Source of the DNA: ZC4RG30 sp039917615
GTDB lineage: Bacteria > Pseudomonadota > Gammaproteobacteria > Steroidobacterales > Steroidobacteraceae
Direction: 5' to 3'
DNA length: 64,000 nucleotides
Assembly: GCA_039917615.1 (NCBI GenBank)
Contig: JBDSJD010000029.1
Span: 1 to 64,000, forward strand
Shown: positions 33,712 to 41,922 of the stretch, piece by piece
Position numbering within the stretch: position 1 is the stretch's first letter
How the letters are laid out: every line of letters starts with the position of its first letter
Position numbers and translations under genes: made by a program
Notes under the pieces: model-generated
What the model saw: only the letters and a program-made list of their open reading frames with translations
Told to the model about the DNA's origin: nothing
Database searches by the model: none

Positions 33712-35641
33712 TCCACAACTGAACCGCCGCATTCTCATCATCGACGATAGCGAGGCGATTCATGCGGACTATCACAAAGTGCTTGAGCTACCTGCCGGTG
33801 CCGACGAGTGCCTTGAGGTAGAGGATCTGGAGGACGTTCTGCTTGGCCGCGCGGAACGCACCACCGCTCCTACATTCAAAGTGGAGAGCGCATATCAAGG
33901 TGAGCACGGCGTCGCCATGGCGAAGGCGGCCCTTCTCGAAGGGCACCCATATGCGATGGCGTTTGTCGACATGCGTATGCCGCCTGGCTGGGATGGGCTG
34001 AGAACCATCGAAGAACTCTGGGCGATAGATTCACACATTCAGGTAGTGATCTGCTCGGCTCACGCAGACTACGAGTGGGCCGAGGTGGTCGAACGCCTGC
34101 AGCATTCCGACAGACTATTGGTATTGCGCAAGCCCTTTGAGCCAATCGAGGTGCAGCAGTGTGCGAGTGCGCTCTGCCACAAGTGGCACAACGAAAGGAT
34201 CGTGAGAGGCCAGGTCGAGTCGCTGGAGCGCGTTGTCGCGGCTCGAACCCATGGACTGGAGGCTGCCAATGAGCAGCTGCGTCACATCGCGACACATGAC
34301 GTTCTAACCGGCCTTCCCAATCGCGCCCTGCTGGATGACCGGTTGCACCAAATGATCGCGCAGGGGCCACGCAACGCACAACCCTTTGCCGTGCTGATGT
34401 GTGACCTCGACAGGTTCAAGTTGATAAACGACTCCATGGGCCACCGTGCAGGAGACGCATTTCTTCAGAGCGTCGCCTCGCGCCTGACCGAAGTCATCCG
34501 CACCGGTGACACCCTTGCGCGTCGAGGGGGCGATGAGTTCGTTTTTCTTGTGAACTCTCCGATAGACGGCTCGGATGCCCAGTCGATCGCCCAACGCGCG
34601 CTGCAGGTGCTGGACGCACCGGTGAGAATCGACGGGATCGACATTCATGTGGCGGCGAGTATCGGAATCGCCATGTATCCCCGGGATGGGGACAGGGCAG
34701 ACATTCTGCTCGCCAATGCTGATGCCGCCATGTATAGCGCCAAGCAGCGCGGCAGCAATCTGATCGAGCAATTCTCGCCCGAGATGCGCGGCCTGACTCC
34801 CCACCGTCTGCAACTGGAGAGCGATCTGCATCGCGCGCTGGAGTTGCAGCAGTTCGAGCTGCACTACCAACCGAAGGTGGATACCAATACCGGCATGGTG
34901 CGCAGCGCAGAGGCATTGGTTCGGTGGCGTCATCCCGAAAGGGGATTGCTGGGACCAACGGAATTCATTGCCATTGCGGAATCCAGTGGTCAGATCGTCC
35001 CGCTTGGAGAGTGGGTGCTGAACGAGGCATGTAGACAAGCCCGCAAGTGGCAGGACGAAGGACTGCCGCCACTACGGATCGGAGTAAACGTCTCGGCCGC
35101 GCAGTTCCGGCAGGGTGAGCTTGTTCGCACCGTCGAACAAGCACTGGACGCTGCGGGTCTGGAGCCTCATTTCCTGGAGCTGGAGCTCACCGAAAGTGCG
35201 GTGATGCGCAGCCCCGAGGAATCAGTAGCGATCCTCGAAGAGCTTAGCAGCATGGGCATACTGGTCTCGGTGGATGACTTCGGCACTGGCTATTCGAGCA
35301 TGAGCTATCTGCGGCGCTTTCCCATCGACAAGCTGAAGATCGACAAGAGTTTCGTCTGCGATATGGTGGCGCGGGCCGAAGACGCATCGATCGTGCAGGC
35401 AATCATTTCATTGGCACACAGTCTCAAGCTCAAGGTGGTCGCCGAAGGCGTCGAGACGGGTGAGCAACTTGCCGTCCTGAAGTCGCTGGGTTGCGATCAG
35501 TACCAGGGCTTTCACTTCTGCTGCGCGCTTCCTGCCAACGAATTCAAGGCACTCATGAAGGCGCAGGATGCCGGCATAGCGTCCAGACTGGAACCGGTCG
35601 AACCCACGCAGAGCAAGTTGACCGCGCTGCGGCAGCGATAA
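33704..35641 (+). CDS. REC-GGDEF-EAL c-di-GMP turnover response regulator
   Basis: A 645-residue protein. The receiver (1-160) has DDS at 14-16, phospho-acceptor Asp89 in MAFVDMRMPPGWDG and Lys143; it has an unusual insertion of about 25 residues (PAGADECLEVEDLEDVLLGR region) before the second strand. The GGDEF domain has an intact active site (RRGGDEFVF, 275-279) with an inhibitory I-site RTGD at 266-269. The EAL domain keeps EALVRW (403-408) and DDFGTGYSS. Both cyclase and phosphodiesterase could be active. It starts at GTG seven bases after AAGGAG, overlapping the kinase, so the pair is a two-component c-di-GMP switch. Confidence 0.92.
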   Translation: MADPQLNRRILIIDDSEAIHADYHKVLELPAGADECLEVEDLEDVLLGRAERTTAPTFKVESAYQGEHGVAMAKAALLEGHPYAMAFVDMRMPPGWDGLRTIEELWAIDSHIQVVICSAHADYEWAEVVERLQHSDRLLVLRKPFEPIEVQQCASALCHKWHNERIVRGQVESLERVVAARTHGLEAANEQLRHIATHDVLTGLPNRALLDDRLHQMIAQGPRNAQPFAVLMCDLDRFKLINDSMGHRAGDAFLQSVASRLTEVIRTGDTLARRGGDEFVFLVNSPIDGSDAQSIAQRALQVLDAPVRIDGIDIHVAASIGIAMYPRDGDRADILLANADAAMYSAKQRGSNLIEQFSPEMRGLTPHRLQLESDLHRALELQQFELHYQPKVDTNTGMVRSAEALVRWRHPERGLLGPTEFIAIAESSGQIVPLGEWVLNEACRQARKWQDEGLPPLRIGVNVSAAQFRQGELVRTVEQALDAAGLEPHFLELELTESAVMRSPEESVAILEELSSMGILVSVDDFGTGYSSMSYLRRFPIDKLKIDKSFVCDMVARAEDASIVQAIISLAHSLKLKVVAEGVETGEQLAVLKSLGCDQYQGFHFCCALPANEFKALMKAQDAGIASRLEPVEPTQSKLTALRQR

Positions 35642-35749
35642 CCTTCCGTCAATTGGGTGTGAAGTGAACTGGGATGATCCCAGCCTCGCGGCCGTGTTGG
35701 CTGACTATCGCTGCCGGACGACAGCGTTGAGCCGGGGGTTCGGCGCCGG

Positions 35750-36415
35750 CTAATTCCCCTGGATCGCCTTCTTAACTTTGACGTATTGGGTCTGGACGGA
35801 CTTCATTTCGCTGTACAGATCGGCCAGGTAGGTGGCCTGTTTCAGCAAACGTGGATCGCCGCCGACTACCTGCAGCACGTTTTTCGCATATTTCTCGCGG
35901 TGCGCGAGGGCATACAGTTCCGGCGGTGGTTGTTCGAATCCTGTGTAGCCCGGGGGGCAGAACGCTCCACGAGAAACGATCTCAAATCCCCAAGCATCCC
36001 TCTGATAGGGAACCATGCCAGGGCAATTTGCCGGGTAGCTCGTTGCCCAGCCATTCCTGTCGTAATTGTAGAAGATGAAACCTGGGATGCACGTCCGAGA
36101 CATGATCATGCTGCCCTTGCTCAACGACATGTATCCACAGTAGACGTCGTAATCGTGGTTCTTGTTCACCTTGTTGTACAGCGCAAAGAAATCATCCTCG
36201 GCGTCCTCAATCATTCTGGACAGGTGCTTGCCGCGTATCCAGACTTCATCGAGGGTCTCGAGTTCCTGCGCGGGCTGTTGCATGGCAACAGATTCCGGTG
36301 CCGCCGCGATTGCTTGAGCTTCGGCGCCCGCGCACACTCCGCTTGCCAACGTGGAGAGCAGCGCGGCAAGTGCCAGACCGAGGGTTCTTGTTCGAATACG
36401 CACGTTGGAGTCCAT
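35750..36415 (-). CDS. Exported hypothetical protein with LDEVWIRGK/CGY motif
   Basis: A 221-residue exported protein (signal LGLALAALLSTLASGVCAGA). The mature part has LETLDEVWIRGKHLSRMIEDAEDDFFALYNKVN (key DAEDDFFALYN), then a Cys-containing YDVYCGYMSLSKGSMIMSRTC and NCPGMV, suggesting disulfides. I recognise this DAED-FxxxYN...C pattern as recurrent in uncharacterised Xanthomonad/Steroidobacter exported proteins. The C-terminus is helical and basic. Function unknown. Confidence 0.65.
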   Translation of the reverse strand: MDSNVRIRTRTLGLALAALLSTLASGVCAGAEAQAIAAAPESVAMQQPAQELETLDEVWIRGKHLSRMIEDAEDDFFALYNKVNKNHDYDVYCGYMSLSKGSMIMSRTCIPGFIFYNYDRNGWATSYPANCPGMVPYQRDAWGFEIVSRGAFCPPGYTGFEQPPPELYALAHREKYAKNVLQVVGGDPRLLKQATYLADLYSEMKSVQTQYVKVKKAIQGN

Positions 36416-36593
36416 GTGATGCTCCTATTCTTTTGTAGGGACTGCACCGCGACGCTCATGCGGCAGAGCCTGCCTTCAAACTTGGCAGGAGTAACCTGAA
36501 CGGCGGGTGAACGGATGCCGGCCCGGCACTGCGGCTACATTCTTGGAATACTGGCACTGTCTGAGATGGCCAAGGCGAACGGCGCCCGTCGAA

Positions 36594-37310
36594 TCAGGCT
36601 TTCAGCCGATGGCCAGATCCGTAAATATAGTAGTGGTCGGTCTGGTGAATGTCGAAGTGCCAGCCAAGCTGGCGTAGTCGCTCAGCAAGTTCGGCCGGAT
36701 GGTAGAAGACCTTGTAGATCTGAAACTCCCGTCCATCGTTCAGGCGGCGATGCAAAACCGTCGCCTCCGGGTGTGGCAATCTATGGTCAGCCGCAGTAGA
36801 AGTCTGTTCGTGTCGTGAATCGACAAGGAAGACTCGGCCGCCTGGCGCGAGGCATGATTGAACGAGTTGCCAAAACGCGGCGAAATATTCTGGTGGAACA
36901 TGAGAAAGCCAGAAGCTGAAGAATACGACGTCGAACTGCTCTGCAGGGCGCCACTGAAACAGATCGGCAGCGACATAACGCACCAGCGGTGAACCAAGGC
37001 GGGCCTCATTGAGGGCGAGCATCTCCTGCGAGCCATCGACGGCTGTCAATTTTGACGCGAAGGGCAACAGCTTCTCGCTCCAGATTCCAGTGCCGCATGC
37101 GAGCTCCAACACCCTGCCTGCAGGTTGAAAAGAGGAAAGGGCGGAGGAAACTACGGCAGCTTCCTCGAACCACCTGGCATTCAGCTTTGCGCCGCGGTCA
37201 TAGCGGCCCTGCCGTAGCCACCATTGATCGTATTCGGCAGCACGCGCCCGATAGTATTCAAGCTGCTGGCGCAGGGGCGTGGAGTCTTCTGCTGTAGGTG
37301 ATGGAAGCAT
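36594..37310 (-). CDS. SAM-dependent methyltransferase
   Basis: A 238-residue class I methyltransferase with motif I VLELACGTGIWSEKL, the acidic residue after strand 2 (LTAVDGSQEMLAL), motif II region FDVVFFSFWLSHVPPEYF and motif III CLAPGGRVFLVDSRHE. Start MLPSPTAEDS. The substrate cannot be inferred. It ends before the convergent padR-side region and lies next to the cyclophilin lipoprotein gene on the same strand. Confidence 0.82.
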   Translation of the reverse strand: MLPSPTAEDSTPLRQQLEYYRARAAEYDQWWLRQGRYDRGAKLNARWFEEAAVVSSALSSFQPAGRVLELACGTGIWSEKLLPFASKLTAVDGSQEMLALNEARLGSPLVRYVAADLFQWRPAEQFDVVFFSFWLSHVPPEYFAAFWQLVQSCLAPGGRVFLVDSRHEQTSTAADHRLPHPEATVLHRRLNDGREFQIYKVFYHPAELAERLRQLGWHFDIHQTDHYYIYGSGHRLKA

Positions 37311-37361
37311 TTCCGGCAGAAAAGGTCAGGCGATCCATGGAGCCTGGGCCCATCGTGCTGG

Positions 37362-38033
37362 TCAACGCGTCCGCACGGCGGAAGTGATGACCAGATTCGG
37401 CACCGGCAGGCAGCCATACGTAGTGCCCTGGGTGATGCTCGACGATACACAGGGCGCCTGTGTCAGGGCCGTAACCGGGGTCATGTCGGTGATATAGCCG
37501 AAGGCCGCGTAGCCGCCGCCGTTGAGATCCAGGGCGGAGTTGTTCACAAGATTGATGAAGAACTCCGAGGTCGCGGAGTTCAGGCTGCTGGTGCGCGCCA
37601 TCGCCACCGTGCCCTGGACATTGGACACCTTGAGTTCCAGCGCAATCGCCGCGTTGGTGGCCTTGTGCACCGGCTGGTCGGTCGCCGTCACCGGTGAAAC
37701 ATAACCTCCGCCCTGCAACACGAAGCCCGCCTCGTAGCGATGAATGATGGTGTTGGTGTAGAAGCCGCTATTCACATAGGCCAGGAAGTTCGCCACTGTC
37801 TGGGGCGCGTATTCCGGGACCAGCGTGATGACCACAGTGCCGCTGACCGCCGCGCCATTGCTGACGGTCAGTGTGACCTGCGGTCGTTGCGCTGCACCCG
37901 GATCGGTGTCCCTGGGTACGACGAACTCGACAGAGGGCACGAGCCCACCATCGTCACCGCCGCAGCCTTGCAGCAGGACGGAACCAGCAAGCACGAGGCT
38001 CGCGCAAGAGAGGAGTCTGATTCTGGATTTCAT
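37362..38033 (-). CDS. Lipoprotein cyclophilin-type peptidylprolyl isomerase
   Basis: A 223-residue protein with a lipoprotein signal (LVLAGSVLLQGCGGDDGG, lipobox LLQGC). The cyclophilin fold follows: GTVVITLVPEYAPQTVANFLAYVNSGFYTNTIIHRYEAGFVLQGG (key TIIHRYEAGFVLQGG), GTVAMARTS, SATSEFFINLVNN and FGYITDM. The residues F/M around FVLQGG and FFINL are present, so activity is likely. It would fold proteins at the outer membrane. Confidence 0.87.
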   Translation of the reverse strand: MKSRIRLLSCASLVLAGSVLLQGCGGDDGGLVPSVEFVVPRDTDPGAAQRPQVTLTVSNGAAVSGTVVITLVPEYAPQTVANFLAYVNSGFYTNTIIHRYEAGFVLQGGGYVSPVTATDQPVHKATNAAIALELKVSNVQGTVAMARTSSLNSATSEFFINLVNNSALDLNGGGYAAFGYITDMTPVTALTQAPCVSSSITQGTTYGCLPVPNLVITSAVRTR

Positions 38034-38286
38034 GTGGCAATAGTATCACCCAGGACCGGGAGAAGAGGTCCTGAGCGGCCGTGTGCAGATTCCTGTAGCG
38101 CGGTCCGGAACAGAAGTACCTCTGGCACTTATTGGTCTCGTTCCGGAATGCCGCATCGCCCCTCACAACCGAGCGGCAGAACCTTTCATCAGAACGCTAC
38201 GAGCTTCAATTCCTCAACGCGAATGACCATTGCCCCTATCGACACGTTAAAGCACCAACTCTGGCAAGTGCAAAAGCAGATTCTTC

Positions 38287-38463
38287 TCACTTTGTATTGG
38301 ATCGCATTTTTCTTGTTGCCGCTGAATCAGAACCGGACGTAGGCGTGTCAGGCTTCGCACCGCCAGCGGGAAGGAGGCTATCGTTGTACGCAGCCTTCAC
38401 CTTGCTGACCTTCTTCCATTTGGCAGCAACTTCTTGCTCGGACTCCGTCTCTTTCCTGCTCAT
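38287..38463 (-). CDS. Small charged hypothetical protein
   Basis: A 58-residue frame (MSRKETESEQEVAAKWKKVSK..., ending MRSNTK), Lys/Glu/Ser-rich. It has a good GGGAG seven bases before the ATG. No known motif; small hydrophilic proteins of this kind are easily missed. The surrounding spacers (38034-38286 and 38464-38626) hold nothing else I can support. Confidence 0.4.
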   Translation of the reverse strand: MSRKETESEQEVAAKWKKVSKVKAAYNDSLLPAGGAKPDTPTSGSDSAATRKMRSNTK

Positions 38464-38626
38464 TTTCTGACTCCCGTTCTGAGGTAGGTGATTCCGAATC
38501 CGGTGCTGAACAATTTTGTTCGCAACGGAATATAGAACCAGGTGCAGCGCTTGCCAGGTCCGGGAAAGTCCGGACATTTGGTAGGAAATATCCCGCAGAG
38601 AAACATTTCCATGGTTGACCAATCTC

Positions 38627-38675
38627 TTGCATACCTCTCGATGAGAGGTATATAATGCCTCTAACTGAGAGGTAT
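38627..38675 (+). promoter_or_regulatory. padR promoter with internal palindromic operator
   Basis: TTGCAT (38627-38632) and TATAAT (38651-38656) form a promoter with an 18-base spacer. The spacer is filled by the perfect inverted repeat ATACCTCTC-gat-GAGAGGTAT (38631-38651). A second, imperfect copy (CCTCTaactGAGAGG) lies at 38658-38672, between -10 and the start codon. PadR regulators usually repress their own promoter at such dyads. Confidence 0.75.
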
Positions 38676-38678
38676 CCC

Positions 38679-39020
38679 GTGCCGCGCGACCCGAACCCAA
38701 ATTTCATGGCAGGCGTGCCCGAGCTCATGATCCTGCGCTTGCTGCAGCAGCGCGAGATGTACGGTTACGAGCTCGTGCAGGCGATCCGTTCGCAGACGGG
38801 AGATGTGGTCAGCATCGGCGAAGGCATCGTCTACACCGTTCTGCATGCGCTGGAGCGCGAAGGCGCGCTGAAATCGCGTCGCATGCAGGTCGATGGTCGC
38901 AGCCGAATCTATTACGCCGTCACCGTGCGCGGCTTGAAACGTTACCAAGACCTTGCGGGAAGCTGGACGACGCTTACTCAGGCCATCCAATCTGTCATCC
39001 GGGGAAAAAGCCATGCTTGA
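38679..39020 (+). CDS. PadR family transcriptional regulator
   Basis: A 113-residue winged-helix repressor (MAGVPELMILRLLQQREMYGYELVQAIR, key MYGYELVQAI; SIGEGIVYTVLHALEREGALKSR; YYAVTVRGLKRY). It starts at GTG 38679 because the in-frame ATG at 38655 overlaps the -10 hexamer; GAGAGG lies six to seven bases upstream of the GTG. PadR proteins repress neighbouring membrane or efflux genes and respond to small molecules. The membrane gene downstream overlaps by 8 bases. Confidence 0.88.
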   Translation: MPRDPNPNFMAGVPELMILRLLQQREMYGYELVQAIRSQTGDVVSIGEGIVYTVLHALEREGALKSRRMQVDGRSRIYYAVTVRGLKRYQDLAGSWTTLTQAIQSVIRGKSHA

Positions 39021-39753
39021 ACACTCGCTTGAGAAGGTGCGCGAAGGGCTATTGCAGAAGGGGATTGCTCCCCGCCATGTCAACCGCTATGTCGCGGAGC
39101 TCCACGATCACATGGCCGATCTTGTCGCGCGCGAATGCGCCTCTGGGCTCGACATGCGCGAAGCCCAGGCGAAGGCGCGGGCAATTCTCGGCACCGACGC
39201 TCAGCTTGTACGCGCAGTGATAGACAGAGGAGTACCTCGCTCACTTGCAGCGAAAGCGCCTTGGGCGGTATTCGGCATCTTGCCGGTGACAGTGATGATC
39301 GTTTTGTTCATGCTGCTTGCCTTCGGGTCCATGTCCTTCTTCCTGCCGTATCGGGCGCTATCGGGCGCCGCAATACCTGAGTATGTCCGGGCGGTCGGTA
39401 CGACCATTACCATCGTTGGCAGCTATGCCATCGGCCCGCTGCTGGCGGCTGCGTGCATTGCCATTGCATTACGGCAGCGACTCTCCTCGGGTTGGGTATG
39501 GGCCGGGCTGGCGTTTATCGCGCTCGCAAGCGGACCGTTCGGCGTTCACATCAACTTCGTGCAGCCCGCGGGCGGCATGACCGGCGGCATCCGTGGTTCG
39601 GTTATCCAGACGGTTTATGAACAAGGACGGATCGACCTTGGCACAACCCTGGTCACGATCGCGGTGCGTATCGTGGTGTTGTTTGCGTTGTCCGCGCTCG
39701 CCTACCGGTTTCTGAAACAGCGGGCCGAGGAACTCCCACATGCGTCTGCGTGA
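39013..39753 (+). CDS. HAAS/DUF1700-like membrane protein coupled to PadR
   Basis: A 246-residue protein. The N-terminal 70 residues are a helical domain (HVNRYVAELHDHMADLVARE, REAQAKARAILGTDAQLVRAVI), like the HAAS/DUF1700 heads found next to PadR genes. Four transmembrane segments follow at about 90-115, 130-155, 160-180 and 210-235. PadR-HAAS pairs are common, with the membrane protein as the regulated product. It overlaps padR by 8 bases and would be expressed from the same autoregulated promoter. Confidence 0.75.
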   Translation: MLEHSLEKVREGLLQKGIAPRHVNRYVAELHDHMADLVARECASGLDMREAQAKARAILGTDAQLVRAVIDRGVPRSLAAKAPWAVFGILPVTVMIVLFMLLAFGSMSFFLPYRALSGAAIPEYVRAVGTTITIVGSYAIGPLLAAACIAIALRQRLSSGWVWAGLAFIALASGPFGVHINFVQPAGGMTGGIRGSVIQTVYEQGRIDLGTTLVTIAVRIVVLFALSALAYRFLKQRAEELPHASA

Positions 39754-39946
39754 TGTGCGAAGCGTAATTATTGCAAACAGCTACGTTTGATCATTGCGAA
39801 GATTGTCGGCCCTAGGCACCGAACGCCTTACCTGCTCCACTTCGAAGCCCCTTGAACGAAAAGGCTGCCAGTTCAGCCCCTTCCTTCAATGGCTGTAGCA
39901 CGTCTCTCCGCAACACTCCGGGAACACAACTTCACCGGAGGATCCC

Positions 39947-40230
39947 ATGTCAGCTCTTTCAATAAGTCGGACGCAGCGGCACTTGTTCTGGCCTTCACTC
40001 TTTCTGCATGCGCCACGCCGCCTGCCAACCTGGACTTGTCTCTCGAGAAGCGATCCGTGGCCGGGCGCTACGTGGTGGCGCTGGCGCCCCCACCTGTCGC
40101 TCCCGCGATCAATCAGATGCACAGCTGGACCGTGAGGCTCACGGATATTGGAGGCGGTCCCATCACCGGCGCCAAGCTCGCCGTGGGCGGCGGAATGCCG
40201 CAGCACGGGCACGGGCTGCCCACGACCTGA
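39947..40230 (+). pseudogene. Frameshifted, 3'-truncated FixH-like lipoprotein gene
   Basis: A good GGAGG stands before ATG 39947, but the readable protein (AAALVLAFTLSACATPP, then GRYVVALAP, WTVRLTDIGGGPITGAKLAVGGGMPQHGHGLPTT, key GGMPQHGHGLPTT) lies in another frame. A frameshift near codons 4-10 is the simplest reading. The GGMPxHxHG motif is the FixH/auxin-binding-like core, which normally continues with about 35 more residues; here the frame stops at a TGA exactly where sequence of a different gene begins. So this copy is doubly broken. Confidence 0.65.
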
Positions 40231-40505
40231 TTGGCATCGCCTATGCCGGTGTGCTGGTTGCCGTTGGTGGTGAAGCGTGGCTGAAACAGCCAACCCTGCC
40301 CCTGGCAATGGCTGTGGGCATTGGCAGCGTGGCCGCGCCATTCCTGATCATGCAACCTGCCATGACCGCCGGCATCGCGTCGAGTCGAACGAAGCGGCCT
40401 GGCGCCGCAAGATTGCAGAGCCTGCTGGTGCATGCGGCGTTTGGCGCAGGGCTGTTTGTCGCTTGGCGGGGTTGGAAACTGCTGAGCGGAATCTTGTCGC
40501 CTTAA
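40221..40505 (+). pseudogene. DUF2938 membrane protein, C-terminal remnant
   Basis: From 40221 the frame HDLIGIAYAGVLVAVGG... to ...LFVAWRGWKLL reads as the C-terminal half of a DUF2938 integral membrane protein (key FLIMQPAMTAGIASSRTKRP). Its N-terminal half and start are missing and no start codon precedes it in frame with a ribosome site. It abuts the truncated FixH-like frame across a shared CCCACGAC sequence, the mark of a deletion that fused two genes. Almost certainly not expressed as a functional protein. Confidence 0.65.
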
Positions 40506-40544
40506 GCCCGACACGCGAATGGTACCGAGCGATCTGTGGTCGTT

Positions 40545-41213
40545 TCAGTTGTCACCGATGTACCAGCTCGCCTGGATCTCCAAGTCTTGCGCGTACACTT
40601 CCAGGGGTACCTTCGCGCCAGGAATGATGACAGCGGATCTGGCGCCCTTCCCCGTCGCCGTCAGGAATATCTGCGTTGCTCCGGCTTTCAGGGCTTCGTC
40701 CTGGATTCTGGGTAAATTGAAGTACACCCAGGCGTCGGACGTCCAGCCTTCTGGCACGGCAACCTTCTTGATACGGATGTATTGCGGATTCTTCCTGGGG
40801 TCCGGGTTTTCGGTCACAAACGTGACCTTGGCCGGCGAACCAACCCCGTTGCGATAGAGCACGGCGACAAGATATGCATCGCTGGTTTTCAGCTGAAGCT
40901 GAGCTTGCGCGGCTTCGATCATGAAACCCCGAGTGCGCTCGGCTGCAGAGGACAAAAGGCAAATGTGCGTCACGCCATTCTGCTCCGCGAAACTGGTCAG
41001 CTGCGCAACAAGTGAAGCCAGCCCCGCTTCGACCTCCCTGGATTCCGCCTTCTCCAGGTTCTTGATCGGGACCTGAATCGTCGCGTAATTGACGAACACT
41101 CCTCCCGATGGAACCGCATCCACCATCACCGCTGGAGCGGCGTGCGCAAGCACTGGAACCAGAAAAGACGCGAGAAAACACGTCTTCATGAAAAGGGGGA
41201 GGTGACGATTCAT
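40545..41213 (-). CDS. Exported hypothetical protein
   Basis: A 222-residue protein starting MNRHLPLFMKTCFLASFLVPVLAHA (signal peptide). The body has a mixed alpha/beta pattern (VFVNYATIQVPIKNLEKAESREVEAGLASLV, THICLLSSAAERTRGF, YIRIKKVAVPEGWTSDAWVYF). No family recognised. The ATG overlaps the upstream stop by four bases (ATGA), so it is translationally coupled to the SH3-like protein gene. The two may work as a pair. Confidence 0.65.
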   Translation of the reverse strand: MNRHLPLFMKTCFLASFLVPVLAHAAPAVMVDAVPSGGVFVNYATIQVPIKNLEKAESREVEAGLASLVAQLTSFAEQNGVTHICLLSSAAERTRGFMIEAAQAQLQLKTSDAYLVAVLYRNGVGSPAKVTFVTENPDPRKNPQYIRIKKVAVPEGWTSDAWVYFNLPRIQDEALKAGATQIFLTATGKGARSAVIIPGAKVPLEVYAQDLEIQASWYIGDN

Positions 41214-41791
41214 CCCAAAGCATCCTTGTCGTCGAACCGATCGGGTTCTCGAGTCCAGCCGATTTGGCCAGATCCATTGCGGATCCGCACCCACCATTCG
41301 GTTTGAGACTTCTCTACAACCCGGCCGGTACAGCGCTCGGGACGAGCGTCGCATACTCCATTCACGACAGTTGATACGTCCACATCGGTATAGAGCTGGC
41401 CCTGGAACCAGGCTTTAGTGAAGCCTTCTCCCTGGTAAGTGAGGAGGAAAAGGTCCTGACCAGGGACTATGTCTATGGGGCGCGGAGATGCGTTCAAGTG
41501 CTGTGGTTTGTCGAACCGCGCCCTGCCGGCCCGGGCCGTGACAACAATTCCGGTGAGCGCCCTCACCTTCTGTCCTTGCCTGACCGTGAAGACAATCGGG
41601 GAGTCGTCACGTCGGTCCGCATGAACTTTGACTGGCTCGCGTGCACGCCACTCGCGATATACGCAGCCTTCAAACGGGCATGCACCGGGGTCTTCGAATG
41701 GGAGAGGCGGAGCATCCGCTCCCTGGCCTTGGGATGGGGTGACACACACCAGGACGAATGCCGTTGCTACCAACCTCAGATCTGACATCAT
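41210..41791 (-). CDS. Exported SH3b-like domain protein
   Basis: A 193-residue protein with a signal segment (LRLVATAFVLVCVTPSQGQG). A bacterial SH3-like beta domain shows VKVHADRRDDSPIVFTVRQGQKVRALTG near residues 50-80 and WWVRIRNGSGQIGWTREPD near the C-terminus; the WxxVR.xxGxxGWt pattern is typical of SH3b. AAGGAGG nine bases upstream selects ATG 41791 over the longer frame. Probably binds envelope components; partner gene coupled downstream. Confidence 0.7.
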   Translation of the reverse strand: MMSDLRLVATAFVLVCVTPSQGQGADAPPLPFEDPGACPFEGCVYREWRAREPVKVHADRRDDSPIVFTVRQGQKVRALTGIVVTARAGRARFDKPQHLNASPRPIDIVPGQDLFLLTYQGEGFTKAWFQGQLYTDVDVSTVVNGVCDARPERCTGRVVEKSQTEWWVRIRNGSGQIGWTREPDRFDDKDALG

Positions 41792-41838
41792 TCTTGACAT
41801 CCTCCTTCGGATCAAGACTGTTGTGGTATCGGAGGCCT

Positions 41839-41877
41839 TCATCAAACAAGAAGGCCCGCCTCTTTCGAAACGGGCCT
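41839..41877 (-). terminator. Terminator of the nrdJ operon
   Basis: On the minus strand a 7-bp stem (AGGCCCG/CGGGCCT, 41852-41858 with 41871-41877, 12-base loop) is followed by the T-rich run TTCTTGTTT. It lies 46 bases after the NrdJb stop and before the SH3-like gene on the same strand. Confidence 0.65.
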
Positions 41878-41922
41878 CCGTATTAGCATACAGGTTCGGA
41901 GCGGATGGCGCGCATCAACCCC

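Noticed and set aside
36463..36486. Hairpin CTGCC...GGCAG near the exported-protein gene start
   Set aside because: Only 5 bp, no T tract, and not conserved with any site seen elsewhere in the window.
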